A DNA stretch of 64,000 nucleotides from Adlercreutzia mucosicola DSM 19490 (GCF_000422625.1 NZ_AUGK01000013.1:42190-106189), one strand, 5' to 3'; positions 33,096 through 42,050 are shown, counted from the first letter of the stretch. Notes: a model not told the origin generated them from the letters alone. Program-made: numbers and translations.

Positions 33096-35834
33096 CTAGG
33101 AAATCTTCTCGATCTTAACGCGAACAGTCTGGTCGAGCGCCGAGCAGATATGGTCGAGCCGCTTGGGATCCTGACCGGGCACCAGATGGGAGATAGCCGT
33201 TCCCTTGCCCTTGATTGCCGGCTGGAACTCCGAAGCCGAGCCCCAGGTGCCGGCGATAACCGCCAAGCAAGCGGGGTGAATCTTCTCGGAGGTCATCACG
33301 ATACCCTCAACCCAGGAGTCGTGCTGGCTGGTCAGACGCACCGCGTCGCCGTCGGCCAGTCCCTTCTCCTTGGCCACCGTCGCGTTCATCTCAATGGCGT
33401 ACGCGTAGGGATTCGTCATATTGATCTCGTCGATGTACGGATTCTCCAAAGCCCACGAGTCGGTGTTGATGGCGTCGGTGTAGTACACGGGGAACAGGTC
33501 GAAAGCCGGGTCAGAGGCCTCCCACTCCACCGCGGGCTTCCAATCGGGGAAGGGCTGATAGTCATCAGTCTCCCAGTAGATGCCCAGATCGGCCACGGCC
33601 GCCTCGATCTTCTCCTTCGCCTCGAACATGAAGTCCCAATACAGCGGCACCTTGCCCGGAGCGTCGTTGGCCCAGATGTACATCTCGTCCACATCGCGCG
33701 GATGGGTGTACACCCCGTTCTCTTTCAGCCAGGCATAGTCAACCTTGTCATCCAGAACGCTGCGAGTCACCGAGTCGGCGAAGCCCTCCATGTTGAACTT
33801 CTGGTCCATGGGGATGGAATACTCCGGCTTCACGCGATACACGCCGTTCAAAAGGCCGATGTACGCCTCGTTCATGCCCTTGCGGTCGGCAAGCTCGCCC
33901 ATGATCTCGAAGATAGACATGACGCCGTCCTTGGGCTCCACGACCTTCTGCCATACCGGATAGGCCCATGGAATGTCCACGCCGCCGATCACGCGATGGT
34001 TCAGGAAGAAGTGGGGCATCGGGTCGATGCGCTCGAGGTAGCTTGCCTCGGGCAGGAACAGATCGTAGAAGTACGACGAATCGTTCAGGAAGAGGTCGAC
34101 GCCGATCACGTACTCGAAGTCCTTGAAGATCTTGATCTGCTCGTCGTGGTTGCCCCACCACTTGATGGGATTGCAGCCGTAGGCGAACATCACCTTCACC
34201 GGCTGAGTGTGGTACATGTCGGGATCAGCCTGAGCGATATTGTAGAAATGCGCGTCCTCGCCAATGGGCTGCAGCGCGAGCATGGACATGTCCTTGGGCG
34301 CATAGTCGCCGTTGCGCACCTTCTCGTAGTAGGAGTGGGGATAAGCCAGCATCAGCGACACGTCGTTGATGAAGCCGTCCTCCTCCCAAATCGAGGGACG
34401 CCACTGCACGTAGGGCTGCTCCGCGTCGGTCCAGCCGTTGCAGGCCGGATCGAAGCCGATGAGACCACCGACGGAGTTCGTCGCGCCGACCAAAACGTTC
34501 AGGGAGATGACCGACCAGCACGCATGGAAAGCATGCTTGTGGCGCGTGAGCCCCGAGAACAGGTCAGCGCACACGGGACGATAGGGCAAGGTCACGCCAT
34601 CGATCTCGATGGTCTCGCCGATGCAGGCAGCCTCGCCGAACTCCTTCGCCACCTGGCGAATGGTGGCCGCCGGTACCGTGGTGATCTCCTCCTGGTACTC
34701 GGGCGTGTACTTCTTCAGATGCTCCTTGTACAGCGAGAAGCCCGTGGTGCACACCTCGCCGTTCGCCTCAAAGGAACCCTCAAGCTGGGGATTCTCGCAC
34801 TGATCGTAAGGCTTCACCTGGTTATCGGCATCCATGTATAGCGCTTTGTTGGACGAGGGATCGCGCAGAATGCGCCCCGTGGCGTTGCTCACCAGAGCCG
34901 GGCCGTTGGTGCGCTTGGCCAGGTAATCGCGATCGATCAGATCCAGTTCGTGCACCAGCACATAGGCGATGGACAGAGCCGCCGCCGCATCGGTGCTCGG
35001 CATGATGGGCACCCACATGTCGGCGGCCTCGCCCGAGGAGCTCATATGCGGGTCGAAATTGACCAGGCGCAGCCCTTCGGCGCGACGCTGGGAGAACAGG
35101 CTCGCCGTCATATTGAAGCCGTGGCGCGTGGCCGTGCCGGCATTGGTGCCGAACTGCAGGATGTAGTTGCAATACTTGTAGTCGGGCATGGCGTTGCCAG
35201 CGCCCGTGTAAATATAGCTGACCTGGTGCACACCAGTGCCGCACAAATCGGCGATGGCGTTGGCCGGCTCATAGGCACCGTACAGGGCGCCCAGCGCCAT
35301 GCCCTTCACGAGCGAGCCCGCCTGGCTGGCCACCATGGAGGCGCTGCCGATGGCACCGGGATACTCGGCGGCCGCAGCCGAGAGCTTCTCGTCCATAATG
35401 GCGAAGGCCTCGTCCCAGCTGATCTCCTCCCAGCCCGGATCGATGCCGATGCCCTTCTCGGGATTCGTTCGCTTCATGGGCTTGGTCACGCGGTTGGGGT
35501 CGTACAGCTGCATAATGCCCGAAGCACCCTTGCCGCAGATGTGGCCTTTGCCAATCGGGCTGTCCGGATTACCCGTCAGTTCCACGACAACGCCGTCGAT
35601 GACATGGGCCTTGATGCTGCAATTGCAGAAACACATGTTGCAGCACGTGGGAATCCACTCCCCCTCGTTCGGATCGTAGGCCATCTTCTCGGGCGAGGTG
35701 TTCGCCAGCGACTGCCCCCCTTCTCCGCCCGTCTGGGTGGCGCATCCCGCCAGGCCCAGCCCGGCGGCAGCTGCAGCTGCACCCGCTCCTGCCACGAACC
35801 CTCGACGGCTGACCTTCAGTCCGTTCTCGCTCAT
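33096..35834 (-). CDS. Molybdopterin (bis-MGD) oxidoreductase, DMSO reductase superfamily, Tat-exported
   Basis: Catalytic Mo subunit, 912 residues. The N terminus has a Tat motif (SRRGFVAGAG) and an LAGC lipobox-like site. The proximal cluster motif is CNMCFCNCSIKA with a distal Cys in GKGHICGKGASG. Later come EISWDEAFAIMDEKL, GTNAGTATRHGFNM, GCNPIKWWGNHDEQI and the C-terminal cofactor-binding domain (NPYAYAIEMNATVAKEKGL, GDAVRLTS). The Mo ligand may be the Cys of ADLCGTGVHQ, as in polysulfide/thiosulfate-type members; this is tentative. The substrate is unknown (S-oxide, N-oxide, S compound or a dietary catechol are possible). Confidence 0.93.
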   Translation of the reverse strand: MSENGLKVSRRGFVAGAGAAAAAAGLGLAGCATQTGGEGGQSLANTSPEKMAYDPNEGEWIPTCCNMCFCNCSIKAHVIDGVVVELTGNPDSPIGKGHICGKGASGIMQLYDPNRVTKPMKRTNPEKGIGIDPGWEEISWDEAFAIMDEKLSAAAAEYPGAIGSASMVASQAGSLVKGMALGALYGAYEPANAIADLCGTGVHQVSYIYTGAGNAMPDYKYCNYILQFGTNAGTATRHGFNMTASLFSQRRAEGLRLVNFDPHMSSSGEAADMWVPIMPSTDAAAALSIAYVLVHELDLIDRDYLAKRTNGPALVSNATGRILRDPSSNKALYMDADNQVKPYDQCENPQLEGSFEANGEVCTTGFSLYKEHLKKYTPEYQEEITTVPAATIRQVAKEFGEAACIGETIEIDGVTLPYRPVCADLFSGLTRHKHAFHACWSVISLNVLVGATNSVGGLIGFDPACNGWTDAEQPYVQWRPSIWEEDGFINDVSLMLAYPHSYYEKVRNGDYAPKDMSMLALQPIGEDAHFYNIAQADPDMYHTQPVKVMFAYGCNPIKWWGNHDEQIKIFKDFEYVIGVDLFLNDSSYFYDLFLPEASYLERIDPMPHFFLNHRVIGGVDIPWAYPVWQKVVEPKDGVMSIFEIMGELADRKGMNEAYIGLLNGVYRVKPEYSIPMDQKFNMEGFADSVTRSVLDDKVDYAWLKENGVYTHPRDVDEMYIWANDAPGKVPLYWDFMFEAKEKIEAAVADLGIYWETDDYQPFPDWKPAVEWEASDPAFDLFPVYYTDAINTDSWALENPYIDEINMTNPYAYAIEMNATVAKEKGLADGDAVRLTSQHDSWVEGIVMTSEKIHPACLAVIAGTWGSASEFQPAIKGKGTAISHLVPGQDPKRLDHICSALDQTVRVKIEKIS

Positions 35835-36160
35835 GGGTTACCCCCTTCTATGAAGTTGTGCCCCCACCCCTTGCAGGGGCCCCTTCGGCATCCCAAAATG
35901 CCTACTGTCAGAGTACACTATCCTACTATGACAATCAAGCACTACGATTATCCTATCTGTCGAATAACAGAAAAGGTCATCGATAGGAAACGATCTTGCG
36001 ACCAGGGGAAATACCGGCTCAACTTTCAAACGGCACGTCTAGCACCCTCAGACTGTGAGAAATTCGGAGCAACCGAAGCTGCTGCACAAGCACGACAGCA
36101 TTGCGCACCGTTACCTTGAAATGTCGCAGCACAATCGCCTGCTACGCAGGAAGCGCTCCT
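35835..36160. other. 326-bp regulatory region upstream of the Mo-oxidoreductase operon
   Basis: No gene. A+T-rich for this genome. It contains TACTATGACA (35924) shared with the gntR promoter, a possible minus-strand promoter TTGATT-17 bp-TACTCT (35908-35936), and ATCCTATC / GATAGGA inverted motifs around 35950-35990. It separates the SPFH gene's stop from the operon start. Several regulators could act here; no known FNR-type palindrome is complete. Confidence 0.5.
35915..35933. promoter_or_regulatory. Candidate GntR operator at the Mo-oxidoreductase promoter
   Basis: ACACTAT-CC-TACTATGACA. The 10-mer TACTATGACA and 7-mer ACACTAT both recur, contiguous, over the gntR -10 box at 37577-37590. 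It lies about 80-100 bp before the Mo subunit start. Operator function is inference. Confidence 0.45.
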
Positions 36161-37093
36161 CTATTTCAGGAAACTGTCAATGTTGTTGAAGGCCTCGCCG
36201 AAGGCGGACGGAGCGATCACCAGACCACCCTTCTCCTTCACCGACTCGTAGATGAGGTTCATGGTGCGCAGCTGCAGTGCCTTGTCGTTGCGCTCGTAGA
36301 CAGCCGCGGCCTCGACGAACATCTCGGAGATGTCTTTTTCCACCTCGGCCAGCAGCAGGCGGGAATTGCGCTCACGCTCGGCCTGGGCCTCCTTCGACAG
36401 GGCATCCTGCAGATCCGATGGCACGGCGATATCGCGAATCTCCACCGACACCACGGTAATGCCCCAGGCGCGCGTCTTCTCCTCCAAGATATCCTTCACC
36501 TCGTTGTCCAGCTGCTCGCGGCGCGTGGCCACCTCGGCCAGATTGATGCGGCCCACGGCATCGCGCAGGGCCGTCTGGGCGGCCCACCACACGGCCGAGG
36601 AGTAGTCCTCCACTTCAACGCAGGCATCCTTGGGATCCCACACCATCCAGAACAGCACCGCATCGATGCCGAGCGGCACCAAGTCGGCCGTCAAGGCCTC
36701 CTCGGCCGAGAACGGCGTGGTGATCATGCGCTGATCGACGCGGGCCGCCACCGACTCCACAATGGGAATCACCGTGTAGATGCCCGGGCCGCCGATGCGG
36801 CTGAACCGTCCCAAGCGCAGAATGACAACGCGCTCCCACTGGGGCGCGATGCGCACGGCACTGGTCATCACCAGTCCCAAGGCAACGCCGCCGATCAGGG
36901 CCACCGGCTCCGACACGCGCCACAGCGCCAGGGCGAACAGGCCACCCACAACGAGAAACAGCGCCACGGCGAACACGTACACACTGTTGCGCGAGGTCTT
37001 CTTCGCCGTGGGCGCCGCCATGGAACCGGCCAGCGCCGTAGCGCGGGCGGGCCCCTGGGCCGCCTCGCGCGTCTGCTTCGCCTTGCTTCTCAC
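36161..37093 (-). CDS. SPFH/stomatin-like (slipin) membrane protein
   Basis: 310 residues. Two hydrophobic segments near the N terminus (VYVFAVALFLVVGGLFALAL, VALIGGVALGLVMTS) precede the SPFH domain: ERVVILRLGRFSRIGGPGIY, VARVDQRMITTPF-type region, ALRDAVGRINLAEVATRREQL and GITVVSVEIRDIAVPSDLQDAL, then a Glu/Arg-rich coiled coil (KEAQAERERNSRLLLAEVEK). Such proteins organise membrane microdomains. GTG start at 37093 with AAGGGGG. It follows the GntR gene by 24 bp, so probably the same transcript. No NfeD partner is adjacent. Confidence 0.92.
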   Translation of the reverse strand: MRSKAKQTREAAQGPARATALAGSMAAPTAKKTSRNSVYVFAVALFLVVGGLFALALWRVSEPVALIGGVALGLVMTSAVRIAPQWERVVILRLGRFSRIGGPGIYTVIPIVESVAARVDQRMITTPFSAEEALTADLVPLGIDAVLFWMVWDPKDACVEVEDYSSAVWWAAQTALRDAVGRINLAEVATRREQLDNEVKDILEEKTRAWGITVVSVEIRDIAVPSDLQDALSKEAQAERERNSRLLLAEVEKDISEMFVEAAAVYERNDKALQLRTMNLIYESVKEKGGLVIAPSAFGEAFNNIDSFLK

Positions 37094-37117
37094 CCATTCC
37101 CCCTTGCAGATCCGCGG

Positions 37118-37552
37118 CTACACCGTGCCGCCCAGCAAAATCAGCTGCTCAGACACCAGGTCGTGAATATCCTCGGCCGACATGCCCTTAGTCAGGGCCT
37201 GCTGGACGAAATCGATGGCCAGCGCTTCCACGTCCCCGTCGACCGCCGACAGCTTCACACCCTTAAGATCGGACACGTAGGTGCCGCGCCCCCGCTGCGT
37301 GTAGATGTAGCCGTCGCGCTCCAGATCCTGGTACACCTTGTTCACGGTGTTGTAGTTCACGCCCAGCTGCACCGACAGCTCGCGCACCGAGGGCAGTCGC
37401 TCACCGCGCTCGAACTTGCCAGCGGAAATGAGATACACCAGGCGCTTGCGAATCTGAATCCAAATGGGGACGACGCTCTTCTCGTTGATGCGAAACGCGC
37501 TGATCGGCTCGACCTCCGCCGACACCTTCGCAATCTCTTCTCTCACGGTCAT
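37118..37552 (-). CDS. GntR-family transcriptional regulator (YtrA-type)
   Basis: 144 residues: a GntR winged helix (PIWIQIRKRLVYLISAGKF, ERGERLPSVRELSVQLGVNY, NTVNKVYQDLERDGYIYTQR, GRGTYVS) followed by a short helical C terminus, as in YtrA-type members that control membrane or ABC functions. It probably represses its own operon with the SPFH gene, since TACTATGACA overlaps its -10 box, and may also act on the Mo-oxidoreductase operon, which carries the same 10-mer. Confidence 0.92.
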   Translation of the reverse strand: MTVREEIAKVSAEVEPISAFRINEKSVVPIWIQIRKRLVYLISAGKFERGERLPSVRELSVQLGVNYNTVNKVYQDLERDGYIYTQRGRGTYVSDLKGVKLSAVDGDVEALAIDFVQQALTKGMSAEDIHDLVSEQLILLGGTV

Positions 37553-37576
37553 AAGGGGGCCATCCTTCTCTCAGCT

Positions 37577-37612
37577 ATAGTGTCATAGTATCACAGCGGA
37601 CGGCGACAGCAA
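37577..37612 (-). promoter_or_regulatory. gntR promoter with overlapping candidate autoregulatory operator
   Basis: The minus strand has TTGCTG (37607-37612), 16 bp, TACTAT (37585-37590). The -10 lies inside TACTATGACACTAT (37577-37590), whose halves recur at 35915-35933. A repressor bound here would block RNA polymerase. Confidence 0.5.
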
Positions 37613-37651
37613 AGCGGCGTGACAGCCACTGGCCTTCCGTAGGGAACCCCC

Positions 37652-38602
37652 TTAGTTCCAGAAGCCGAGCGCGCTCATGAAGGCCAGGTTGAAGCGCTCC
37701 GTGGCCATCAGCAGGGCGATGCGCAGGCACAGCCCCCCGACCAAGGTGCAGGTCGCCCCCAAGGCCACCGCCATCGGCGCGGGCAGACGACGGCAGACCA
37801 CGTCCACCGAAAAGGGCACCACCAGGCCCGTGAATACCACACCGAACCAGAACAGGGGCAGCAATCGTCCGCTCACCAGCAGCTGCGCCGCCGTCAGCGA
37901 CGGGCCGGCAGCCGCGAACGAATCGACCAGAAACACCCCGAGCACCACCGCCTCCACGGCGATGAGCACGGCGTCCACCGCGAGGAGCGCATCCATCGCC
38001 CCCGCCACCTCGGGCATAGCCTGGCGGAAGAAGGCCGTCACCATGAGCGCGGCCAATCCGCAGGCGAGGGCCGATGCCATGAACAGCACCGGCACCCAGA
38101 AGGTGTGCAGGAAGGGCAGCGACGGGTACATGGCCAGAAACACGCCGGCGTACACCACCACGAACAGGGCGAGACCGGTGGCCACCACGCTGCTGGCGAA
38201 CTCCCCCACCCGCAGCACCACGCGCCCCGAGCCGCGCTCGCGCTCGAAGTCGTCGTCATCATCGCCGGCGAGCGCCCCCAGCGCCAAAGCCGCGCCGGCG
38301 CTCACGCAGAAAGCCACAATGCTCCAAGCGCCCATGGACAGCAGGCTGGGCGTGGATACGAGGAACAGGCGGAAGGCCCGCTCGGGCACGCCCAAGTCCA
38401 GCACGAGGAACAAGGCGCTGACTGCCACCAGCACCGGGCCCAGCACGAGCCCCGCATCGGTCACCGCGCTCACGCGGACAAACCATCCCCAGGCGGCCGT
38501 CGGTCGGAAACGCAGCACGAGATCCACGACCGACCCGATGAGGAAGGCCCCCGCGCCGGTGCCGGCCAAAAACAGGTACAGCGCGATGTAGGCGCTTACC
38601 AC
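37652..38602 (-). CDS. NrfD/PsrC-like polytopic membrane protein
   Basis: 316 residues with about eight hydrophobic segments, beginning VSAYIALYLFLAGTGAGAFLIGSVVDLVLRF, the NrfD-family opening. Other typical parts are GVPERAFRLFLVSTPSLLSMGAWSI and LLPLFWFGVVFTGLVVPFSVDV. Such proteins exchange electrons between quinol and exported Fe-S/Mo subunits. GTG start at 38602 with GGAGGG; it overlaps rnr by 7 bp. It could anchor the Mo/Fe-S pair at 32.5-35.8 kb, although gntR and the SPFH gene lie between. Confidence 0.85.
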   Translation of the reverse strand: MVSAYIALYLFLAGTGAGAFLIGSVVDLVLRFRPTAAWGWFVRVSAVTDAGLVLGPVLVAVSALFLVLDLGVPERAFRLFLVSTPSLLSMGAWSIVAFCVSAGAALALGALAGDDDDDFERERGSGRVVLRVGEFASSVVATGLALFVVVYAGVFLAMYPSLPFLHTFWVPVLFMASALACGLAALMVTAFFRQAMPEVAGAMDALLAVDAVLIAVEAVVLGVFLVDSFAAAGPSLTAAQLLVSGRLLPLFWFGVVFTGLVVPFSVDVVCRRLPAPMAVALGATCTLVGGLCLRIALLMATERFNLAFMSALGFWN

Positions 38603-40617
38603 GACGACCCTCCGGCCAGAGCGAATTCCAGTGAGCTCGCCGCAGGATCGGCCGCCGTCAGCACCACGGCCACACGCTGGCCCAGACGGTAGCGCTTGCC
38701 GCTCTCCTGGCCTACGAGCGTATAGGCCACCGGGTCGAAGGCGAAGTACTCGCTGCCGAGTGCGCTCACGGGCAAAAGCCCCTCTGCCGTGCAGTCCAGG
38801 CGCACGTAGAGCCCATAGCCGGCCACGCCCGACACCACCGCCGAGAAGGCCTGTCCCACGAAGTCCTGCAGATACTCTACCATCTTCAGCTCCTGGGACT
38901 GGCGGGCCGCCGTGTCGGCCACGCGCTCCATGTCCGAAGAATGCTCGGCGATCCAGGGCAGCGCTGCCACTTCCTGATCGAACTTCTCGGGGCGCCGCGT
39001 GAGGGCCGCGCGCAGCATACGGTGCACCACCAGATCGGGATAGCGGCGGATGGGGCTCGTGAAATGGCAGTAGGCCTCGCTCGCCAGGCCGTAGTGCCCC
39101 TCATTCTCGGGTCGGTACACCGCCCGCTTCATGGCGCGCAGGAGCAGCGACGACACCAGCTCGCCCTCGCTGCGCCCCTCGCTCGCCTCCAAAATCTCCT
39201 GGATAACGTGGGCGTCCCCCACCACCAGGCGACGCCCCATCACCGGCGTGAACCAGGAAAACTCCTGGAAGATGGGCACGAGCGAGCCCAGGGCATCGGC
39301 GGCCGGAGCCTCGTGCACGCGAAAGATGCAGGGAAAACGGCGCTCGTCCAGAAAAGCGGCCACGGTCTCGTTCGCCAGAATCATGGCCTGCTCGATAAGG
39401 CTCGTCGCATCGGTCTTGCGGCGCAGGGCGATGTCCGTCGGTCGTCCGTCGCCGTCCAGGGCCACCTTCGCCTCAGTGGTGGCGAAGTCGATGGCGCCGG
39501 CCGCCGCGCGCGCCGCCTCGCGCAGCTTCGCCAAGCGCGAGCACTGCACCAGGCGCCAGGACAGATCGTCGCCGGCAGCGATGGCCTCCTTGTAGTCCAC
39601 CAGGATGGCATCGGCCTGCTCGTAGGACAGCCGCGCCTTCGAGCGGATAAGCGCCGGGTAGCACTCCGCCCGCACCAGGTCGCCCCGATCGCTCAGATAC
39701 AGGTCCACGGTCATGGACCGTCGATCGCAGTCGGGGGCCAGCGAGCACAGCTCGTCGGACAGCGCCGGCGGCAGCATGGGAATCACCCGGTCGGCCAGAT
39801 ACACACTCGTGGCGCGGCGTCGCGCATCCAGATCCACCGACGAGTTCCACGGTACGTAGTGGGATACGTCGGCGATGTGCACGCCCAGCCGCCACAGGCC
39901 GTCCTCCTCGAGAAAGTCCAGGGACAAAGCGTCGTCGAAGTCCTTGGCGTCGGCGGGGTCGATGGTGAACACGAAGCGCTCCCGCAGGTCGCGATAGCCC
40001 GCAGCCAGGGCCCCCTCCGCATCGAGGCGCGCGGCGGCCGCGTCGGCCAGGGCCCCCTCGGAGAACACCGTTTCCAGCTTGTGGCGGCCGATGATGAGGT
40101 CGATGCCCGCTGTGGGCGCGCCCGCCTCGTCGGCCAGCACCTCCTCCACCACCCCGCAGGCGGCGCTCTTGCGCGTCGGGTACTGGGTCAGCCGCGCCCG
40201 CACCAAGGCGCCGTCGGGCACCTCGGGGGCATCGGCGCGCATGGTGAACACGTCGTAGGGAATGCGCGGGTCGGCGGGCACCACCACGCCGAAGGGCTCG
40301 GCCACCTCGTAGCGGCCCACCACGGTGTCATGGGCCCGATCGATCACCCGCAGTACCCGGGCCGCCGGCGCGCCCTCGGGCGGGCCGCCCGCGCCGGCGC
40401 GGGCGCGCCCCTTCGAAGCGCCTCGGCGCTCGAAGGGGGCGACCTCCACCAGATCGCCGTCGAAGGCCCCGGCGGTGGCCGTCGCAGGAATGAAGTACTC
40501 CCCCTCGGCCGTCTGCACGAACCCGAACCCGCCGGGACGGCCCACGAGCACGCCTCGCGGCTGAGCCTTCGGCTTGCGCCGCGTGCCGCGCTTCTTGGGG
40601 CCTCGGTTCTTGCCCAT
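38596..40617 (-). CDS. rnr: Ribonuclease R (RNB family exoribonuclease)
   Basis: 3'-5' exoribonuclease that degrades structured RNA. 673 residues. A basic N terminus (KKRGTRRKPKAQPRG) leads to cold-shock domains (GVLVGRPGGFGFVQTAEGEY), the RNB catalytic core FTIDPADAKDFDDALSLD with its Mg-binding aspartates, HIADVSHYVPWNS, SPIRRYPDLVVHRML, and a C-terminal S1 domain (AVVSGVAGYGLYVRLDCTAEG). ATG 40617 is preferred, six nt after GGGAGG; the ATG at 40623 abuts that site. A short Arg/Ala/Gly-rich insert sits near residue 70. Confidence 0.94.
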   Translation of the reverse strand: MGKNRGPKKRGTRRKPKAQPRGVLVGRPGGFGFVQTAEGEYFIPATATAGAFDGDLVEVAPFERRGASKGRARAGAGGPPEGAPAARVLRVIDRAHDTVVGRYEVAEPFGVVVPADPRIPYDVFTMRADAPEVPDGALVRARLTQYPTRKSAACGVVEEVLADEAGAPTAGIDLIIGRHKLETVFSEGALADAAAARLDAEGALAAGYRDLRERFVFTIDPADAKDFDDALSLDFLEEDGLWRLGVHIADVSHYVPWNSSVDLDARRRATSVYLADRVIPMLPPALSDELCSLAPDCDRRSMTVDLYLSDRGDLVRAECYPALIRSKARLSYEQADAILVDYKEAIAAGDDLSWRLVQCSRLAKLREAARAAAGAIDFATTEAKVALDGDGRPTDIALRRKTDATSLIEQAMILANETVAAFLDERRFPCIFRVHEAPAADALGSLVPIFQEFSWFTPVMGRRLVVGDAHVIQEILEASEGRSEGELVSSLLLRAMKRAVYRPENEGHYGLASEAYCHFTSPIRRYPDLVVHRMLRAALTRRPEKFDQEVAALPWIAEHSSDMERVADTAARQSQELKMVEYLQDFVGQAFSAVVSGVAGYGLYVRLDCTAEGLLPVSALGSEYFAFDPVAYTLVGQESGKRYRLGQRVAVVLTAADPAASSLEFALAGGSSW

Positions 40618-40678
40618 CGTCATCCTCCCCCGTTCATGGCCCCGACCGCTCGCACGGCCCGGGCCCTTCCGCTTGCCC

Positions 40679-41992
40679 CTAGGCTGCCGGCACCAGGGCC
40701 CGGGCCGTATCGATGGCCAGGCTCAGCTGCGAGTCGGTACCCGGATCGTCGTCGGCCGCCACGCCCACCTGGGGCACCACGCCCACCCCGTCGATGGGCT
40801 GGCCCAAGGGCGACAGATAGTAGGCGGCCGTGTAGCGCACGGCCCCGCCGAAGTCCAGCTCGCGCACCACCTGCACCGACCCCTTGCCCAGGGTGGTCTC
40901 GCCCACCACCTCAGCCCGCTGGTTGTCCAGCAGCGCCGCCGCCAGCACTTCGGCGGCCGCGGCGGTGTACTTATTCACCAGCACCACCATGGGGGCATCG
41001 GTGATGGCCTTCTTGCCCGCGGCGCTCTTGGTGGTGGGGGTGCCCTCGTTAGTCTGGATCTCCACCACCACGCCGGTCTCGATGAACAGGCTGGCGATGT
41101 CCACCGCCTGAGTCAGGTACCCGCCGGAATTGTCGCGCAAGTCCAGCACGAAGGCCGTAGCCCCCTGAGACGTCAGCGATTCCACCGCCTGGCGCACCAG
41201 ATCGGCGGCGTTGTTCGTGATCTGGCGCACCTTGATCACGCCCACGTTGCCCGCCAGCTCGGTGGACAGGTTCGCCTCCTCGTACACCTTGCACACAAGC
41301 GAGGTGGTGAACTGCTCGCCAGTCTGGGCATCCACGCTCGACGGGTGCATCCAGGTAATCGATACCACGGCACCCTCGTCCTTGGCCAGAGCATTCACCA
41401 CCTCGGTCATCGACCAGGATGTCGTGTTCTCCCCGTCGATGGCGTCGATGAAGTCGCCCTGCTGCACGCCCTTGGCCTCGGCCTCGGACCCCTCGAACAC
41501 GTCGGCCACGTAGGCGCGCCCGTTGTAGTCGGCGAACACCACGCCGATGCCGGCATAGCTGCGCTCGGAGGTCTCCTTGATATAGTTGTTGTACAGATCG
41601 GGGTTGTAGTAGGTGGCGTAGGGGTCGCCCGTGGCCTTCATCAGGTCGTCCAGCGTGGAATAGGTGGCCTTGGTGATGTCAACATGATCCATGCTGTAGG
41701 TGGAAAGGATCCGCTCCACCTCGCCCACCCGGGCCGACACCGACTCGTCGTAGGTGTTCGTCGGCGAAATCTGCGACAGCGCCTGCTTCTCGGCCTCGGA
41801 CAGCGGCACGCCCCAGCTGGCCACCAGCTCGGTCTGGCTGCGCAGCACGAATCCAGCGCAGAAGGCCACGGCCACCAAGATGATCGTCGCGAACACGCGA
41901 AACAGCAGATGGTTCGTCGCCTGTTCGGCGCGCCGGCCCGCTCGGGCCTGAGGGTTCGGGGCAATATGCCTGCCATTGTTGTCTTGGACCAC
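40679..41992 (-). CDS. S41-family C-terminal processing protease homologue lacking the catalytic serine
   Basis: A membrane-anchored CtpA/CtpB-type protein, 437 residues. A signal anchor (LFRVFATIILVAVAFCAGFVL) is followed by a PDZ domain (YAGIGVVFADYNGRAYVADV, GDFIDAIDGENT) and the S41 core (VLDLRDNSGGYLTQAV). The active-site segment normally reads xSASASE; here it is KYTAAAAEVLAAALLDN, so the nucleophile position is Ala. The downstream lysine (TTLGKGSVQ) is kept. A non-proteolytic role, perhaps scaffolding near FtsEX, is inferred. GTG start at 41992 with AAAGGAG. It follows ftsEX, as in several Gram-positives. Confidence 0.92.
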   Translation of the reverse strand: MVQDNNGRHIAPNPQARAGRRAEQATNHLLFRVFATIILVAVAFCAGFVLRSQTELVASWGVPLSEAEKQALSQISPTNTYDESVSARVGEVERILSTYSMDHVDITKATYSTLDDLMKATGDPYATYYNPDLYNNYIKETSERSYAGIGVVFADYNGRAYVADVFEGSEAEAKGVQQGDFIDAIDGENTTSWSMTEVVNALAKDEGAVVSITWMHPSSVDAQTGEQFTTSLVCKVYEEANLSTELAGNVGVIKVRQITNNAADLVRQAVESLTSQGATAFVLDLRDNSGGYLTQAVDIASLFIETGVVVEIQTNEGTPTTKSAAGKKAITDAPMVVLVNKYTAAAAEVLAAALLDNQRAEVVGETTLGKGSVQVVRELDFGGAVRYTAAYYLSPLGQPIDGVGVVPQVGVAADDDPGTDSQLSLAIDTARALVPAA

Positions 41993-42012
41993 TTCGACTC
42001 CTTTATATGCTA

Positions 42013-42050
42013 AAGCGCGATCCCCGGGCGATGAGCCGCGGGGATCGCGC
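42013..42050 (-). terminator. Hairpin after ftsX
   Basis: A perfect 12-bp stem AGCGCGATCCCC / GGGGATCGCGCT with a 14-nt loop, then a short T-rich stretch (TTTAGCATAT) on the minus strand, 30 bp past the ftsX stop. Likely terminator or attenuator before the S41 homologue. Confidence 0.6.
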
